From assembly GCF_044763875.1 (NCBI RefSeq), contig NZ_JBIWGZ010000003.1, forward strand, positions 310,001 to 374,000: a stretch of DNA of 64,000 nucleotides, written 5' to 3'. This DNA comes from Rummeliibacillus sp044763875 (GTDB lineage Bacteria > Bacillota > Bacilli > Bacillales_A > Planococcaceae). A model generated the notes under the pieces. The model was not told where the DNA came from, did not search any database, and saw nothing but the letters and a program-made list of their open reading frames with translations. Both the position numbers and the translations under genes were made by a program. Of this stretch, positions 34,846 through 43,269 are shown one piece after another; position 1 is the stretch's first letter, and each line of letters begins with the position of its first letter.

Positions 34846-34874
34846 ATTATGAAACAGGTTTGCCTAGCTGTCAA
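34846..34874 (-). promoter_or_regulatory. SigA promoter of secDF
   Basis: TTGACA and CATAAT are separated by 17 bases on the minus strand, immediately downstream of the comN stop codon. Confidence 0.7.
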
Positions 34875-34900
34875 ATCAATCCCATGTACTTTTTTACTAA

Positions 34901-35230
34901 TTAGGAAAGAATTTTAGGTGAATTTTGATTTCCTATTAAAATTTGTAACTCTTCATCGTTAATAGGAGCAAACCAATTTGCACTTTTTAGTTCTTCTACT
35001 TGTGTGAAAGTCATATACTGAGCAGCAGTTAATGAAAAAATATCGGCGATCACTTTATGTAAAGCTAATTCGGCCTCACTTAACTTTTTCCATTTTTTCA
35101 CGACTAAAAAGCGCCAAATATCCTGTTCGGTAATACTTTTTAAACCTTCCATTTTAAAATCTGCTTTTTTTATTTTTAGGACAGGTAAAACTTTTGTAAA
35201 TAATTGTTCATATTGTATTACCATCTTCAC
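34901..35230 (-). CDS. comN: Post-transcriptional regulator ComN (YrzD)
   Basis: Small soluble protein (109 residues) of the ComN/YrzD family, which in B. subtilis affects comE mRNA through its 5' region. The match rests on size, composition (a central WRFLVVKKWKKL helix and TAAQYMTFTQVEE) and its place between secDF and spoVB. The start may be the GTG at 35230 or the ATG two codons later; the site AAAGGACGTGA fits the GTG slightly better. It is divergent from spoVB. Confidence 0.8.
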   Translation of the reverse strand: MKMVIQYEQLFTKVLPVLKIKKADFKMEGLKSITEQDIWRFLVVKKWKKLSEAELALHKVIADIFSLTAAQYMTFTQVEELKSANWFAPINDEELQILIGNQNSPKILS

Positions 35231-35308
35231 TCACGTCCTTTTCCATTTTTTTGAACGTACAAGATTTAGTATTTTACAGAAATTGTATTTACAGAAAGAA
35301 GGGACCTT

Positions 35309-36826
35309 ATGACTTCATTTTTCCATGGCACCTTTTTGTTAATGGGGGCTGTTCTACTCTCTAAATTATTAGGTTTTTTATATCGAATGCAATTTATGCG
35401 TGTTGCAGGTGAAGAGGCTGTAGGCGTCTATATGACAGCTTACCCTGCATTTATCTTCTTTTTATCACTTGTTCAACTAGGTATACCAATTGCCATAGCG
35501 AAAATCGTCGCTGAATTAGAGGCAAAAGGTAAACGAGTTGAAATTAGTAAAGTAATGCGCACTTCTAGACTATTAAGCTATCTATCTATCCTACTTTTCT
35601 TTCCACTAATATTACTATTCATTCCTTATTTAGCTGAAAATCTTCTACATGATAATCAAGTTAGAATGTTGCTATATGTTTCACTATTTACTGTACCCTT
35701 ATCTATGGCTTCCGCTTTATTAAAAGGATTATTCCAAGGTCTTGCACGTATTGAAGAAACAGCTTGGTCACAAACAATTGAACAAGTTATACGGATTGCC
35801 ATGATTACTTGGTTATTACCTTATGGTGTTGTACAAGACTCCCCTGCTACTACCGCTACATATGCAATGGTAATCACAGGTCTTGCCGAAATAGCAGCCC
35901 TAGCCTATTTATACTGGAAATATTTACACGCAAAACGTAAAGGAATTGTTCTGTCATCAAAAGGTTATTCTTCTCCAAAGCCAATTTTAAATATTGCCTT
36001 ACCTTCTACTGGTAGTCGCTTATTCGGATCTTTTACATGGTTTTTAGAACCCATTGTTTTTTTAAAAGCGTTAACATTAGCCGGTTTAACTGCTGCAGCT
36101 GCAACAAAACAATACGGAATCATATCAGGTGTTCATATTCCATTACTACTTTTCCCCTCATTTATCCCGTATGCATTAGCTGTAGTACTAATTCCCGCTG
36201 TTAGTGACGCTGTTGCGAGAGGTAAGCAATCTCTTTTAAGAGAAAGAGTCCATATTGCTCTAAGGTTATCTACAATCGTTGGTTGTTTCAGTGCCGTTTT
36301 CTTTTTTTTATACGGAGACGAATTTGCCACAAAACTCTTCCATCTGTCAGAAGATCGAGGGTACATGAAATTATTAGCTCCTATTTTCTTCTTTTACTAT
36401 ATACAGAGCCCCTTAAATTCGATCCTTCAGGCACTGGATGAAGCTAAGGCAGCAATGATGAACTCTGTATATGGTGGGATTGGTAAACTTCTGGTCATGC
36501 TCGCTCTCGCTTCGCAGCCTTTCATTGCTGAAACAGGTGCCGTTATTGCCATTGGCTTTGGGGTTTTGATAACTTCTTTCTTGCATATTGCTACGATTAG
36601 GAAAAAGAAATATGTTGAAACTGGCTTTAAATTATTCATCATTCCATACTGGGTTTGCATTCTAGTCGTTGTCGTACGTCAGTATATCTTACCTACTTCG
36701 CAATTTAATATATGGATTAATGGATCCATAACTCTTGCTTTGCTATTTGTGATTCTTATGATTGCTGATCAAATTCGAATAACTGATTTCCGTTATTTGA
36801 CTAAGACATTAAGAAAGCGATTATGA
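35309..36826 (+). CDS. spoVB: Stage V sporulation protein B (MurJ/MOP-type flippase)
   Basis: Polytopic membrane protein (505 residues, about 14 predicted helices) of the MOP flippase superfamily, needed for spore cortex synthesis. The N-terminus (GAVLLSKLLGFLYRMQFMRV) and QLGIPIAIAKIVAE are characteristic of the SpoVB branch. The ATG follows AGAAGGGACC. The last 6 bases overlap the convergent DUF421 gene. Confidence 0.94.
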   Translation: MTSFFHGTFLLMGAVLLSKLLGFLYRMQFMRVAGEEAVGVYMTAYPAFIFFLSLVQLGIPIAIAKIVAELEAKGKRVEISKVMRTSRLLSYLSILLFFPLILLFIPYLAENLLHDNQVRMLLYVSLFTVPLSMASALLKGLFQGLARIEETAWSQTIEQVIRIAMITWLLPYGVVQDSPATTATYAMVITGLAEIAALAYLYWKYLHAKRKGIVLSSKGYSSPKPILNIALPSTGSRLFGSFTWFLEPIVFLKALTLAGLTAAAATKQYGIISGVHIPLLLFPSFIPYALAVVLIPAVSDAVARGKQSLLRERVHIALRLSTIVGCFSAVFFFLYGDEFATKLFHLSEDRGYMKLLAPIFFFYYIQSPLNSILQALDEAKAAMMNSVYGGIGKLLVMLALASQPFIAETGAVIAIGFGVLITSFLHIATIRKKKYVETGFKLFIIPYWVCILVVVVRQYILPTSQFNIWINGSITLALLFVILMIADQIRITDFRYLTKTLRKRL

Positions 36827-37453
36827 TTTCATTTGGACATGAACTTTCCCCTCTTCAAAACAACAATAGAAAATTCGGTCAGTTTCTTTATAACCAATTT
36901 TATCCAGCTCTCTTAGTAACCATTGTTCGTCTTTGTCAATTAATTGAAGGTGTCTTCTCTGAATTTCGCCATCAACCACTAATGGTAATATCGGGGGCAG
37001 GCTATCTTTCATGAAGATAGAAAGATTTCCTGATGGTTCTAAAAAAGCGTATGCCACTTTTTGAATTGACCCAATTTGTTTCTCTCTTAGTTGTTGAAAC
37101 AAATCGTCTAAATTATAACGCTGTTTTCTCATTTCATCTTCAAGAAGCACGCCATCACGTATAATCGTTGTTGGATCACCATCAATTTTATCACGAATAG
37201 ATTTACTTTTTAAGGAAATAAAAGAAATTGTTACTTGTATAATTAATAATATGATCATAGGTAAAATGGACTCAAATAAGTTTCGTTCTGGATCATCAAC
37301 TGCAAACGATGCAACATCTGCAATCAATACAAATACGACAAGGTCCATTACACTTAATTCTCCAACCTCACGTTTTCCCATAAGCTTAAAGATAATTAAA
37401 ATGACAAAGTATAGGAAGATCATACGAAAAGCGATAACTAATAAATCGTTCAC
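36821..37453 (-). CDS. DUF421 membrane protein (YrbG/YetF family)
   Basis: Three membrane helices in the first 85 residues are followed by a cytoplasmic YetF-type domain with the motifs DGDPTTIIRDGVLLEDEMRK and LREKQI. B. subtilis yrbG occupies the same place next to spoVB. The molecular function of this family is not established; YetF-domain proteins have been linked to spore germination in related species (from memory). Confidence 0.85.
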   Translation of the reverse strand: MNDLLVIAFRMIFLYFVILIIFKLMGKREVGELSVMDLVVFVLIADVASFAVDDPERNLFESILPMIILLIIQVTISFISLKSKSIRDKIDGDPTTIIRDGVLLEDEMRKQRYNLDDLFQQLREKQIGSIQKVAYAFLEPSGNLSIFMKDSLPPILPLVVDGEIQRRHLQLIDKDEQWLLRELDKIGYKETDRIFYCCFEEGKVHVQMKS

Positions 37454-37506
37454 ATTACGACTCCTTTTTTATTTCTAGCCTTTGTCGTTGCTATACAAAT
37501 TATGCA

Positions 37507-37740
37507 TTACAAGAAAGTGTAAATTACCAAAGCAGCTATACCACACACAAGTAGAATAAAAATAATGTAGCCTAAGGAACGAATCCATTTGGGCTTTGCA
37601 TGTACTTTTAAGCGATTACTTCCCGTTCGATTTTGTGCCATTCGTTGTTTAGCTGTTAAACGTGAATGGATGGTATCATCGTCATATCCTAACTGCTCTA
37701 TTTTCTTTTTTGTATTCAGTTTTTTTTTAGACATCGTCAT
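37507..37740 (-). CDS. Small basic single-pass membrane protein, unknown function
   Basis: The 77-residue product has a very lysine/arginine-rich N-terminal half (KKKLNTKKK, QRMAQNRTGSNRLK) and one C-terminal hydrophobic helix (GYIIFILLVCGIAALVIY), so it should be tail-anchored with the basic part in the cytoplasm. The ATG has AAAGGA 5 bases upstream. It lies between the DUF421 gene and yajC; B. subtilis has a small membrane protein gene (yrzE) at a comparable place, but I cannot show homology. Confidence 0.65.
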   Translation of the reverse strand: MTMSKKKLNTKKKIEQLGYDDDTIHSRLTAKQRMAQNRTGSNRLKVHAKPKWIRSLGYIIFILLVCGIAALVIYTFL

Positions 37741-37788
37741 CGTTTTCCTTTCAACAAGATGAACATTGTATTATTTCTACAAAAGCGC

Positions 37789-37824
37789 AAAAAAGCCTTT
37801 ATTTCTATTCGAAATAAAGGCTTT
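37789..37824 (-). terminator. Intrinsic terminator after yajC operon
   Basis: AAAGCCTTTATTTC and GAAATAAAGGCTTT form a long perfect hairpin with TTTTTTG after it on the minus strand. It ends ruvA-ruvB-queA-tgt-yajC transcription. Confidence 0.88.
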
Positions 37825-37904
37825 AATTTGTTTAGATAGTATTTTCCATAGCAAAAATTTCATTCTAAATTTACTCGTTTTATTAACAATTGGCTTTAGA
37901 ACAA

Positions 37905-38010
37905 TATTATTGATATTTCATCAGTTTCGCTACAGGAGGACACTTTCCTGTGGGATTCGCCGCCTTTCGCTCAAGTATGATGCATTAAAATCAACAATAT
38001 CATATAACAA
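37905..38010. repeat. Short intergenic repeat related to the 8-kb element
   Basis: The stretch has gatatttcatcag, ggaggacactttcctgtgggattcgcc (an imperfect hairpin around cag-gaggacactttc-ctg) and atatcatataacaat. The outer motifs recur around the larger element at 8 kb. It looks like a shorter member of the same dispersed family. No gene is seen here. Confidence 0.4.
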
Positions 38011-38026
38011 TACCTAATAATTAATA

Positions 38027-38305
38027 TTATTTTGCTGCTTCTGTTACTTCTACTACTTTACCTATAGCAGCACGTTCAAAACGTAATTTAGAACCGTCTT
38101 CAGCTTTGATTAGCACTGATGCGTCATCGATTGCTTCGATTACACCGTGTAAACCACCAATAGTAACGATTTTATTGCCTCGTGCTAAATTACTTTGCAT
38201 GTTTTGAGTGTTTTTACGTTGTTTTTGCGCTGGACGAATTAACATAAAATACATCAAAGCGAAAATAACAATCATTGGTAGAATTGCTTGTAATTGTTGT
38301 GGCAT
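38027..38305 (-). CDS. yajC: Preprotein translocase subunit YajC
   Basis: Single-pass membrane protein of 92 residues associated with SecDF. An N-terminal membrane helix (ILPMIVIFALMYFMLI) is followed by RPAQKQRK and the cytoplasmic motif GNKIVTIGGLHGVIEAI. It follows tgt after about 45 bases, as in many bacteria. Confidence 0.95.
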   Translation of the reverse strand: MPQQLQAILPMIVIFALMYFMLIRPAQKQRKNTQNMQSNLARGNKIVTIGGLHGVIEAIDDASVLIKAEDGSKLRFERAAIGKVVEVTEAAK

Positions 38306-38350
38306 ATCTAGATCTCCCCCTTTCTATCTCTAGCACTCATTATACAAGAA

Positions 38351-39493
38351 TCAGAAATTTTTTGCATTTGGTTTGTTGAATCCATATTGTTCAAAGAATT
38401 CTTCACGGAAATCACCAAGACGATCTTCGCGAATTGCTTGGCGTACTTTACGCATTAAATCTTGTAAGAAATACAGATTATGATATGAAGTTAATCGAAT
38501 GCCAAATGTTTCATCCGCTTTGATTAAGTGGCGAATATAAGCACGTGAATAGTTTTTACATGTATAGCAATCACAGTTTGGATCGAGTGGTCCGAAATCG
38601 CGAGCAAATTTTGCATTCTTCACTACTAATCGTCCTTGGCTTGTCATACATGTACCATTACGCGCAATACGAGTTGGTAGTACGCAGTCAAACATATCAA
38701 TACCACGGATTGCACCATCAATTAATGAGTCCGGTGAACCAACTCCCATTAAGTAACGTGGTTTGTTAGATGGTAGTAATGGTGTTGTATATTCGAGCAT
38801 TCTATTCATAATATCTTTTGGCTCACCTACAGATAAACCACCAATTGCATAGCCAGGGAAGTCTAAAGATACTAAATCTTGTGCAGATTGTTTACGAAGA
38901 GCTTCGAATTCCCCACCTTGTACAATCCCGAATAACCCTTGATCTTGTGGACGAGCATGTGCTTCTAAACAACGTTCAGCCCAGCGTGAAGTACGTTCTA
39001 CAGAATTTTTCATATAGTCATACGTAGCTGGAAATGGCGGACATTCATCAAATGCCATCATAATGTCTGATCCAAGTGCGTTTTGAATTTCCATTGCCTT
39101 TTCCGGGCTTAAGAAAAGCTTGTCCCCATTTAAATGGTTACGGAAGTGAACGCCTTCTTCTTCAATTCGGCGAATATCACTTAAACTAAAAACTTGGAAA
39201 CCACCAGAATCAGTTAAAATAGCACGATCCCAGTTCATAAATTTGTGTAATCCGCCTGCTTCACGAATAAGTTCGTGACCTGGACGAAGCCATAAATGAT
39301 AGGTATTACTTAAAATAATACCGGCACCCATTTCTTTTACCTCTTCTGGGGCCATCGTTTTAACTGATGCTTGTGTGCCAACTGGCATAAAAGCCGGTGT
39401 TTCGAAAGAGCCGTGCGGTGTATGCACGATTCCTAGTCTTGCGCCTGTTTGCTTATCTGTCTTGATAAGCTCATATCGAATTGCTTGAGACAT
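38351..39493 (-). CDS. tgt: Queuine tRNA-ribosyltransferase
   Basis: Exchanges guanine 34 for preQ1 in GUN-anticodon tRNAs. The catalytic regions (LTDSGGFQVFSL, MAFDECPP, GYAIGGLSVGEP) and the zinc site (CDCYTCKNYSRAYIRHL) are intact in 380 residues. It follows queA by 3 bases, and the two enzymes act in successive steps. Confidence 0.98.
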   Translation of the reverse strand: MSQAIRYELIKTDKQTGARLGIVHTPHGSFETPAFMPVGTQASVKTMAPEEVKEMGAGIILSNTYHLWLRPGHELIREAGGLHKFMNWDRAILTDSGGFQVFSLSDIRRIEEEGVHFRNHLNGDKLFLSPEKAMEIQNALGSDIMMAFDECPPFPATYDYMKNSVERTSRWAERCLEAHARPQDQGLFGIVQGGEFEALRKQSAQDLVSLDFPGYAIGGLSVGEPKDIMNRMLEYTTPLLPSNKPRYLMGVGSPDSLIDGAIRGIDMFDCVLPTRIARNGTCMTSQGRLVVKNAKFARDFGPLDPNCDCYTCKNYSRAYIRHLIKADETFGIRLTSYHNLYFLQDLMRKVRQAIREDRLGDFREEFFEQYGFNKPNAKNF

Positions 39494-39496
39494 ATA

Positions 39497-40546
39497 TTAG
39501 TTTCCTTTCTTTGCTTTTGGTCGGATGAACATTGCATCGCCGAAACTGAAGAAACGATATTTGTTTTCTACAGCAACTTTATATGCATTCAAAACATTTT
39601 CACGACCTGCAAGTGCACTGATCATCATAACTAGTGTTGATTTTGGTAAATGGAAGTTTGTTACCATACCTTCAACTGCTTGGTATTCAAAACCTGGATA
39701 GATAAAGATAGTAGTCCAACCAGATTCTGCAACAATTTCACCGTTATTGCGATGTGCAATTGTTTCAAGAGTACGTGTAGAAGTTGTACCTACCGCAATT
39801 ACACGACCACCATTTGCTTTCGTATCATTTATAATCTGTGCAGTTTCTTTCGATAAATTATAGAATTCAGCATGCATATCATGTTTTTCGATATTTTCTA
39901 CACTTACTGGGCGGAATGTTCCGATGCCTACGTGTAAAGTTAAGAATGCTACTTTTACGCCTTTTGCACGGATTTGATCTAATAATTCCTCTGTGAAGTG
40001 AAGACCAGCTGTTGGTGCTGCAGCTGAACCAAGTTCTTTTGAATACACTGTTTGGTAGCGTTCTTGGTCTTCTAGTTTTTCATGAATATACGGTGGTAAT
40101 GGCATTGTACCCAGTTTTTCTAGAATCTCAATGAAGATTCCTTCGTAATTAAATTTGAACATCCGGCCACCATGTTCTAATTCACCAGTACAAGTTGCTT
40201 TTAGTAGTCCGTCACCGAATGTAATTTCAGTGCCGACTTTCACGCGTTTTGCTGGTTTTACAAGTGTTTCCCATTCATCATCACTTGTTTGTTTTAATAA
40301 TAATACTTCAACATGAGCGCCAGTTTCTTCTTTAACACCAATTAAACGCGCTGGTAATACACGTGTGTTGTTAAGAATTAAACAGTCACCTTCTTGTATT
40401 TCACCTAAAATGTCACGGAAATGATGATGTGACAATTCACCAGTTTCGCGATCTAATACCATAAGTCGACTAGATGCACGATCTTCAAGCGGTACTTGTG
40501 CAATTAATTCTTCTGGTAAATAGTAATCAAAGTCTTCTAATTTCAT
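39497..40546 (-). CDS. queA: S-adenosylmethionine:tRNA ribosyltransferase-isomerase
   Basis: Adds the epoxycyclopentanediol group to preQ1-modified tRNA using SAM. The N-terminus FDYYLPEELIAQ.PL and the motifs NNTRVLPARL, AAPTAGLHFT and GTTSTRTLE are diagnostic. The length is 349 residues. It lies between ruvB and tgt in the conserved cluster. Confidence 0.98.
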   Translation of the reverse strand: MKLEDFDYYLPEELIAQVPLEDRASSRLMVLDRETGELSHHHFRDILGEIQEGDCLILNNTRVLPARLIGVKEETGAHVEVLLLKQTSDDEWETLVKPAKRVKVGTEITFGDGLLKATCTGELEHGGRMFKFNYEGIFIEILEKLGTMPLPPYIHEKLEDQERYQTVYSKELGSAAAPTAGLHFTEELLDQIRAKGVKVAFLTLHVGIGTFRPVSVENIEKHDMHAEFYNLSKETAQIINDTKANGGRVIAVGTTSTRTLETIAHRNNGEIVAESGWTTIFIYPGFEYQAVEGMVTNFHLPKSTLVMMISALAGRENVLNAYKVAVENKYRFFSFGDAMFIRPKAKKGN

Positions 40547-40622
40547 TGTAAACTTCCTTTTTATTATTTGGCTATGTTAATGGATAGCTCCATTTCAATC
40601 CAAATGTAACTTAGCCTATTAT

Positions 40623-41627
40623 TTATGATTCTGATGGATATGCATAACCAAAATGTTCATACGCAAGTGCTGTTACAATACGACCTCTTGGAGTTCTTTG
40701 GATAAAGCCTATTTGCATTAAGTATGGCTCATAAACATCTTCAATCGTCATTGATTCTTCTCCAATACTAGCAGCAATCGTATCTAATCCTACAGGACCT
40801 CCACGGAACCGTTCAATCATATTCTCAATCAATTTATGATCGATATGATCTAAACCCAGTGGATCAACTTGAAGTAGTTGTAACGCATCTTGGGCTAATT
40901 TTAGCGTGATATCGCCATCTCCAATTACTTGTGCATAATCACGCACCCGTTTTAACAGACGATTGGCGATTCGAGGTGTTCCACGAGAGCGTCTAGCTAC
41001 TTCACCTGCAGCAATTTTATCAGTACTGACATCAAATAATTCTGCACTTCTACAAACAATTTCAGTCAATGAATATTCATCATAGTAGTCTAAACGTAAT
41101 AATACACCAAATCGGTCTCTTAGTGGAGCAGATAGCGCTCCAGCTCTTGTTGTTGCACCAACTAATGTAAAAGGAGGTAAATCCAGTCTGACTGAACGAG
41201 CTTGTGGCCCTTTCCCTACTACAATATCTAAACAGAAATCTTCCATTGCAGGATATAGAACTTCTTCAATAGCTCTAGGTAATCGATGTATTTCATCGAT
41301 AAATAAGACGTCTCCAGGCTCTAGTGAACTAACAATCGCAGCTAAATCACCTGGGCGCTCGATTGCAGGACCACTTGTCATACGTATATTGACGCCCATT
41401 TCATTAGCGATAACAGCTGCAAGCGTCGTTTTCCCAAGACCTGGGGGACCATAAAGTAAAACATGATCAAGGCTTTCCTCGCGCATTTTAGCTGCTTCGA
41501 TGAAGATTTTTAAATTATCTTTAACCTTTTGTTGCCCTATATATTGTATAAGGGTTTGAGGTCTTAATGATAGCTCAAACTGATCATCGTCCTTTGTTGC
41601 CTCGCCTGATACGACACGATCATCCAC
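40623..41627 (-). CDS. ruvB: Holliday junction branch migration helicase RuvB
   Basis: AAA+ motor that drives branch migration with RuvA. Walker A (GPPGLGKTTLA), Walker B (LFIDEIHRL), sensor 1 (LVGATTRAG) and the arginine finger region (LRDRFGV) are present in 334 residues, and the C-terminal winged helix ends with GFIQRTPRGR. It follows ruvA by 19 bases. Confidence 0.98.
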   Translation of the reverse strand: MDDRVVSGEATKDDDQFELSLRPQTLIQYIGQQKVKDNLKIFIEAAKMREESLDHVLLYGPPGLGKTTLAAVIANEMGVNIRMTSGPAIERPGDLAAIVSSLEPGDVLFIDEIHRLPRAIEEVLYPAMEDFCLDIVVGKGPQARSVRLDLPPFTLVGATTRAGALSAPLRDRFGVLLRLDYYDEYSLTEIVCRSAELFDVSTDKIAAGEVARRSRGTPRIANRLLKRVRDYAQVIGDGDITLKLAQDALQLLQVDPLGLDHIDHKLIENMIERFRGGPVGLDTIAASIGEESMTIEDVYEPYLMQIGFIQRTPRGRIVTALAYEHFGYAYPSES

Positions 41628-41646
41628 AGCTACTACCTCCTTTCTA

Positions 41647-42267
41647 CTATTGTTGTTTTAATAAAAGCTTTAACGCTTGCTTCATATAATCCTCAGTCGT
41701 TATTAAACGGTCGTTTTCATCCAATTGAGGACGGATCTTTGTCAATTCACGTTCAGAATAGCCAAGTGCTGCAAGTGCCAAAAGGGCTTCTTCAAGTTCA
41801 TGCTTGTTCGGATTTACACCAAATAGTGGTAATTCATCTTCTGCACTTGGTAATTCAATATTTTCAAGTAAGCTGTCCAATTTTCCTTTTAAATCTAGAA
41901 TCATTTGGCGCGCTGTTTTTTTGCCGACACCAGGGAATTTCACTAAGAATTTTTCATCCTCTTGCTCAATTGCAGAGATTACTTGACTTGGATCACCGCT
42001 CGCTAAAATGGCTAGTGCTCCCTTTGGTCCAATCCCTGATACTTGAATTAGCTTACGAAATAATTCTCGTTGTTCTAATGTTTTAAAGGCAAATAATAGA
42101 TTTGCATCTTCACGCACATGTAAATGTGTAAAGACTTTTACTTGTTCCTTACTTACTTGAAAAGCAAATGGATTTGGAGTATATAATTGCCACCCAATCC
42201 CTTGTTGCTCTAACACAATATATTCTGGTGTTACACGCGTAACAGTTCCCATTATGTAGTCGTACAT
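41647..42267 (-). CDS. ruvA: Holliday junction branch migration protein RuvA
   Basis: DNA-binding tetramer that positions RuvB. The N-terminal OB domain, two helix-hairpin-helix motifs (VSGIGPKGALAIL, FPGVGKKTARQMI) and the C-terminal RuvB-binding domain are visible. I chose the ATG at 42267 (MYDYIMGTV) because AAAGGAG lies 8 bases before it; an ATG two codons upstream is too close to that site. Confidence 0.96.
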   Translation of the reverse strand: MYDYIMGTVTRVTPEYIVLEQQGIGWQLYTPNPFAFQVSKEQVKVFTHLHVREDANLLFAFKTLEQRELFRKLIQVSGIGPKGALAILASGDPSQVISAIEQEDEKFLVKFPGVGKKTARQMILDLKGKLDSLLENIELPSAEDELPLFGVNPNKHELEEALLALAALGYSERELTKIRPQLDENDRLITTEDYMKQALKLLLKQQ

Positions 42268-42349
42268 GACCATTGCTCCTTTTGTTCAACGCTATCGATT
42301 ATAGCATAATTTTAAATAAGTGATGATATGCGAACCTGCTATTACAGTG

Positions 42350-42381
42350 AAAAAAGATAGGCCATAATCGAGGCCTATCTC
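42350..42381 (-). terminator. Intrinsic terminator after the CotS-like gene
   Basis: AGATAGGCC and GGCCTATCT pair, followed by TTTTTTCAC on the minus strand. It separates the coat genes from ruvAB. Confidence 0.88.
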
Positions 42382-42399
42382 AAAAGGCAAACATGTATT

Positions 42400-43269
42400 C
42401 TATTTCCACCTACCACAATCATACCATAATTTTGACCAAGAAGAGAGTGCCACTTCCGTAAAGCGTATTAATTCCTCCACAAACGCTTGCTGTTTTTCAT
42501 TAGTAACCGTTTTTACATACATCCATTCACGCAATATTTCATTTGGAAAACGCAGTGTTTGTAAATAAGTAAGTGGTATTCGTTTTAGTAAAGGTTGCTC
42601 ATTCAGCAATGTACTCAAGTTATAATTCACATGTGGCAATACACGATGCATCCACATAATAAACTCTTCCTCTGGGTGTCCATAAGCAGCAAGATCAAAG
42701 TCAATCAAAATATTCTTCCCTTTAGAGTCTTTCAAAAAATTATGATGCACTACATCTCCATGAAGTAATGTCTTTGTACTCTGTAAAGGTTCTATTTGAT
42801 TAAAGCCTTTTAATGCTTCCTGCGCATATAAAATGAGCTGATTACAGTTGTCTGCACCAAGATATACAGATACTTGTGCATAATGCATGATGAATTTTTG
42901 CAATCTTTCTTGCCATTTTAGACGCAAATCATACGGTGGTAAAAGATATTCATCTTTTGACCAGTCTACTTTTTTTCCAGTTTGATGTAGCTGATGTAAA
43001 AGTTCTAGGGAGTTTGTACGGTCAATTCTTGATTGATAACTAAACGACCTAGCATTTTTTATCCATGGTTGTATAAGTATATTTTGATCTTCTAACGTAA
43101 CTTTTGATAACGTATGTGGGAATTGCATGTCAGCAAGTTTTTCATGTATTGCTTTAACCTTTTTGGCAACCAATGGATTATCATATTTTTTCACTACAAA
43201 TTCTTCTTTTTTTAACTGACAATGCCAGACATTCGATTTAATCTTCCTTTTTAAATCGAAATTGATCAC
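42400..43269 (-). CDS. CotS/YsxE-like kinase-fold spore coat protein
   Basis: Phosphotransferase-fold protein (289 residues) with the catalytic-loop motif LLHGDVVHHNFL and the metal motif LIDFDLAAYGHPEEE. This fits the aminoglycoside phosphotransferase/CotS branch used for spore coat proteins such as CotS and YsxE. It begins directly at the end of the SafA-like gene (stop and start adjoin), so the two are co-expressed, most likely in the mother cell. The usual activity of this branch is uncertain; the key D residues suggest it could still be a kinase. Confidence 0.8.
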   Translation of the reverse strand: MINFDLKRKIKSNVWHCQLKKEEFVVKKYDNPLVAKKVKAIHEKLADMQFPHTLSKVTLEDQNILIQPWIKNARSFSYQSRIDRTNSLELLHQLHQTGKKVDWSKDEYLLPPYDLRLKWQERLQKFIMHYAQVSVYLGADNCNQLILYAQEALKGFNQIEPLQSTKTLLHGDVVHHNFLKDSKGKNILIDFDLAAYGHPEEEFIMWMHRVLPHVNYNLSTLLNEQPLLKRIPLTYLQTLRFPNEILREWMYVKTVTNEKQQAFVEELIRFTEVALSSWSKLWYDCGRWK

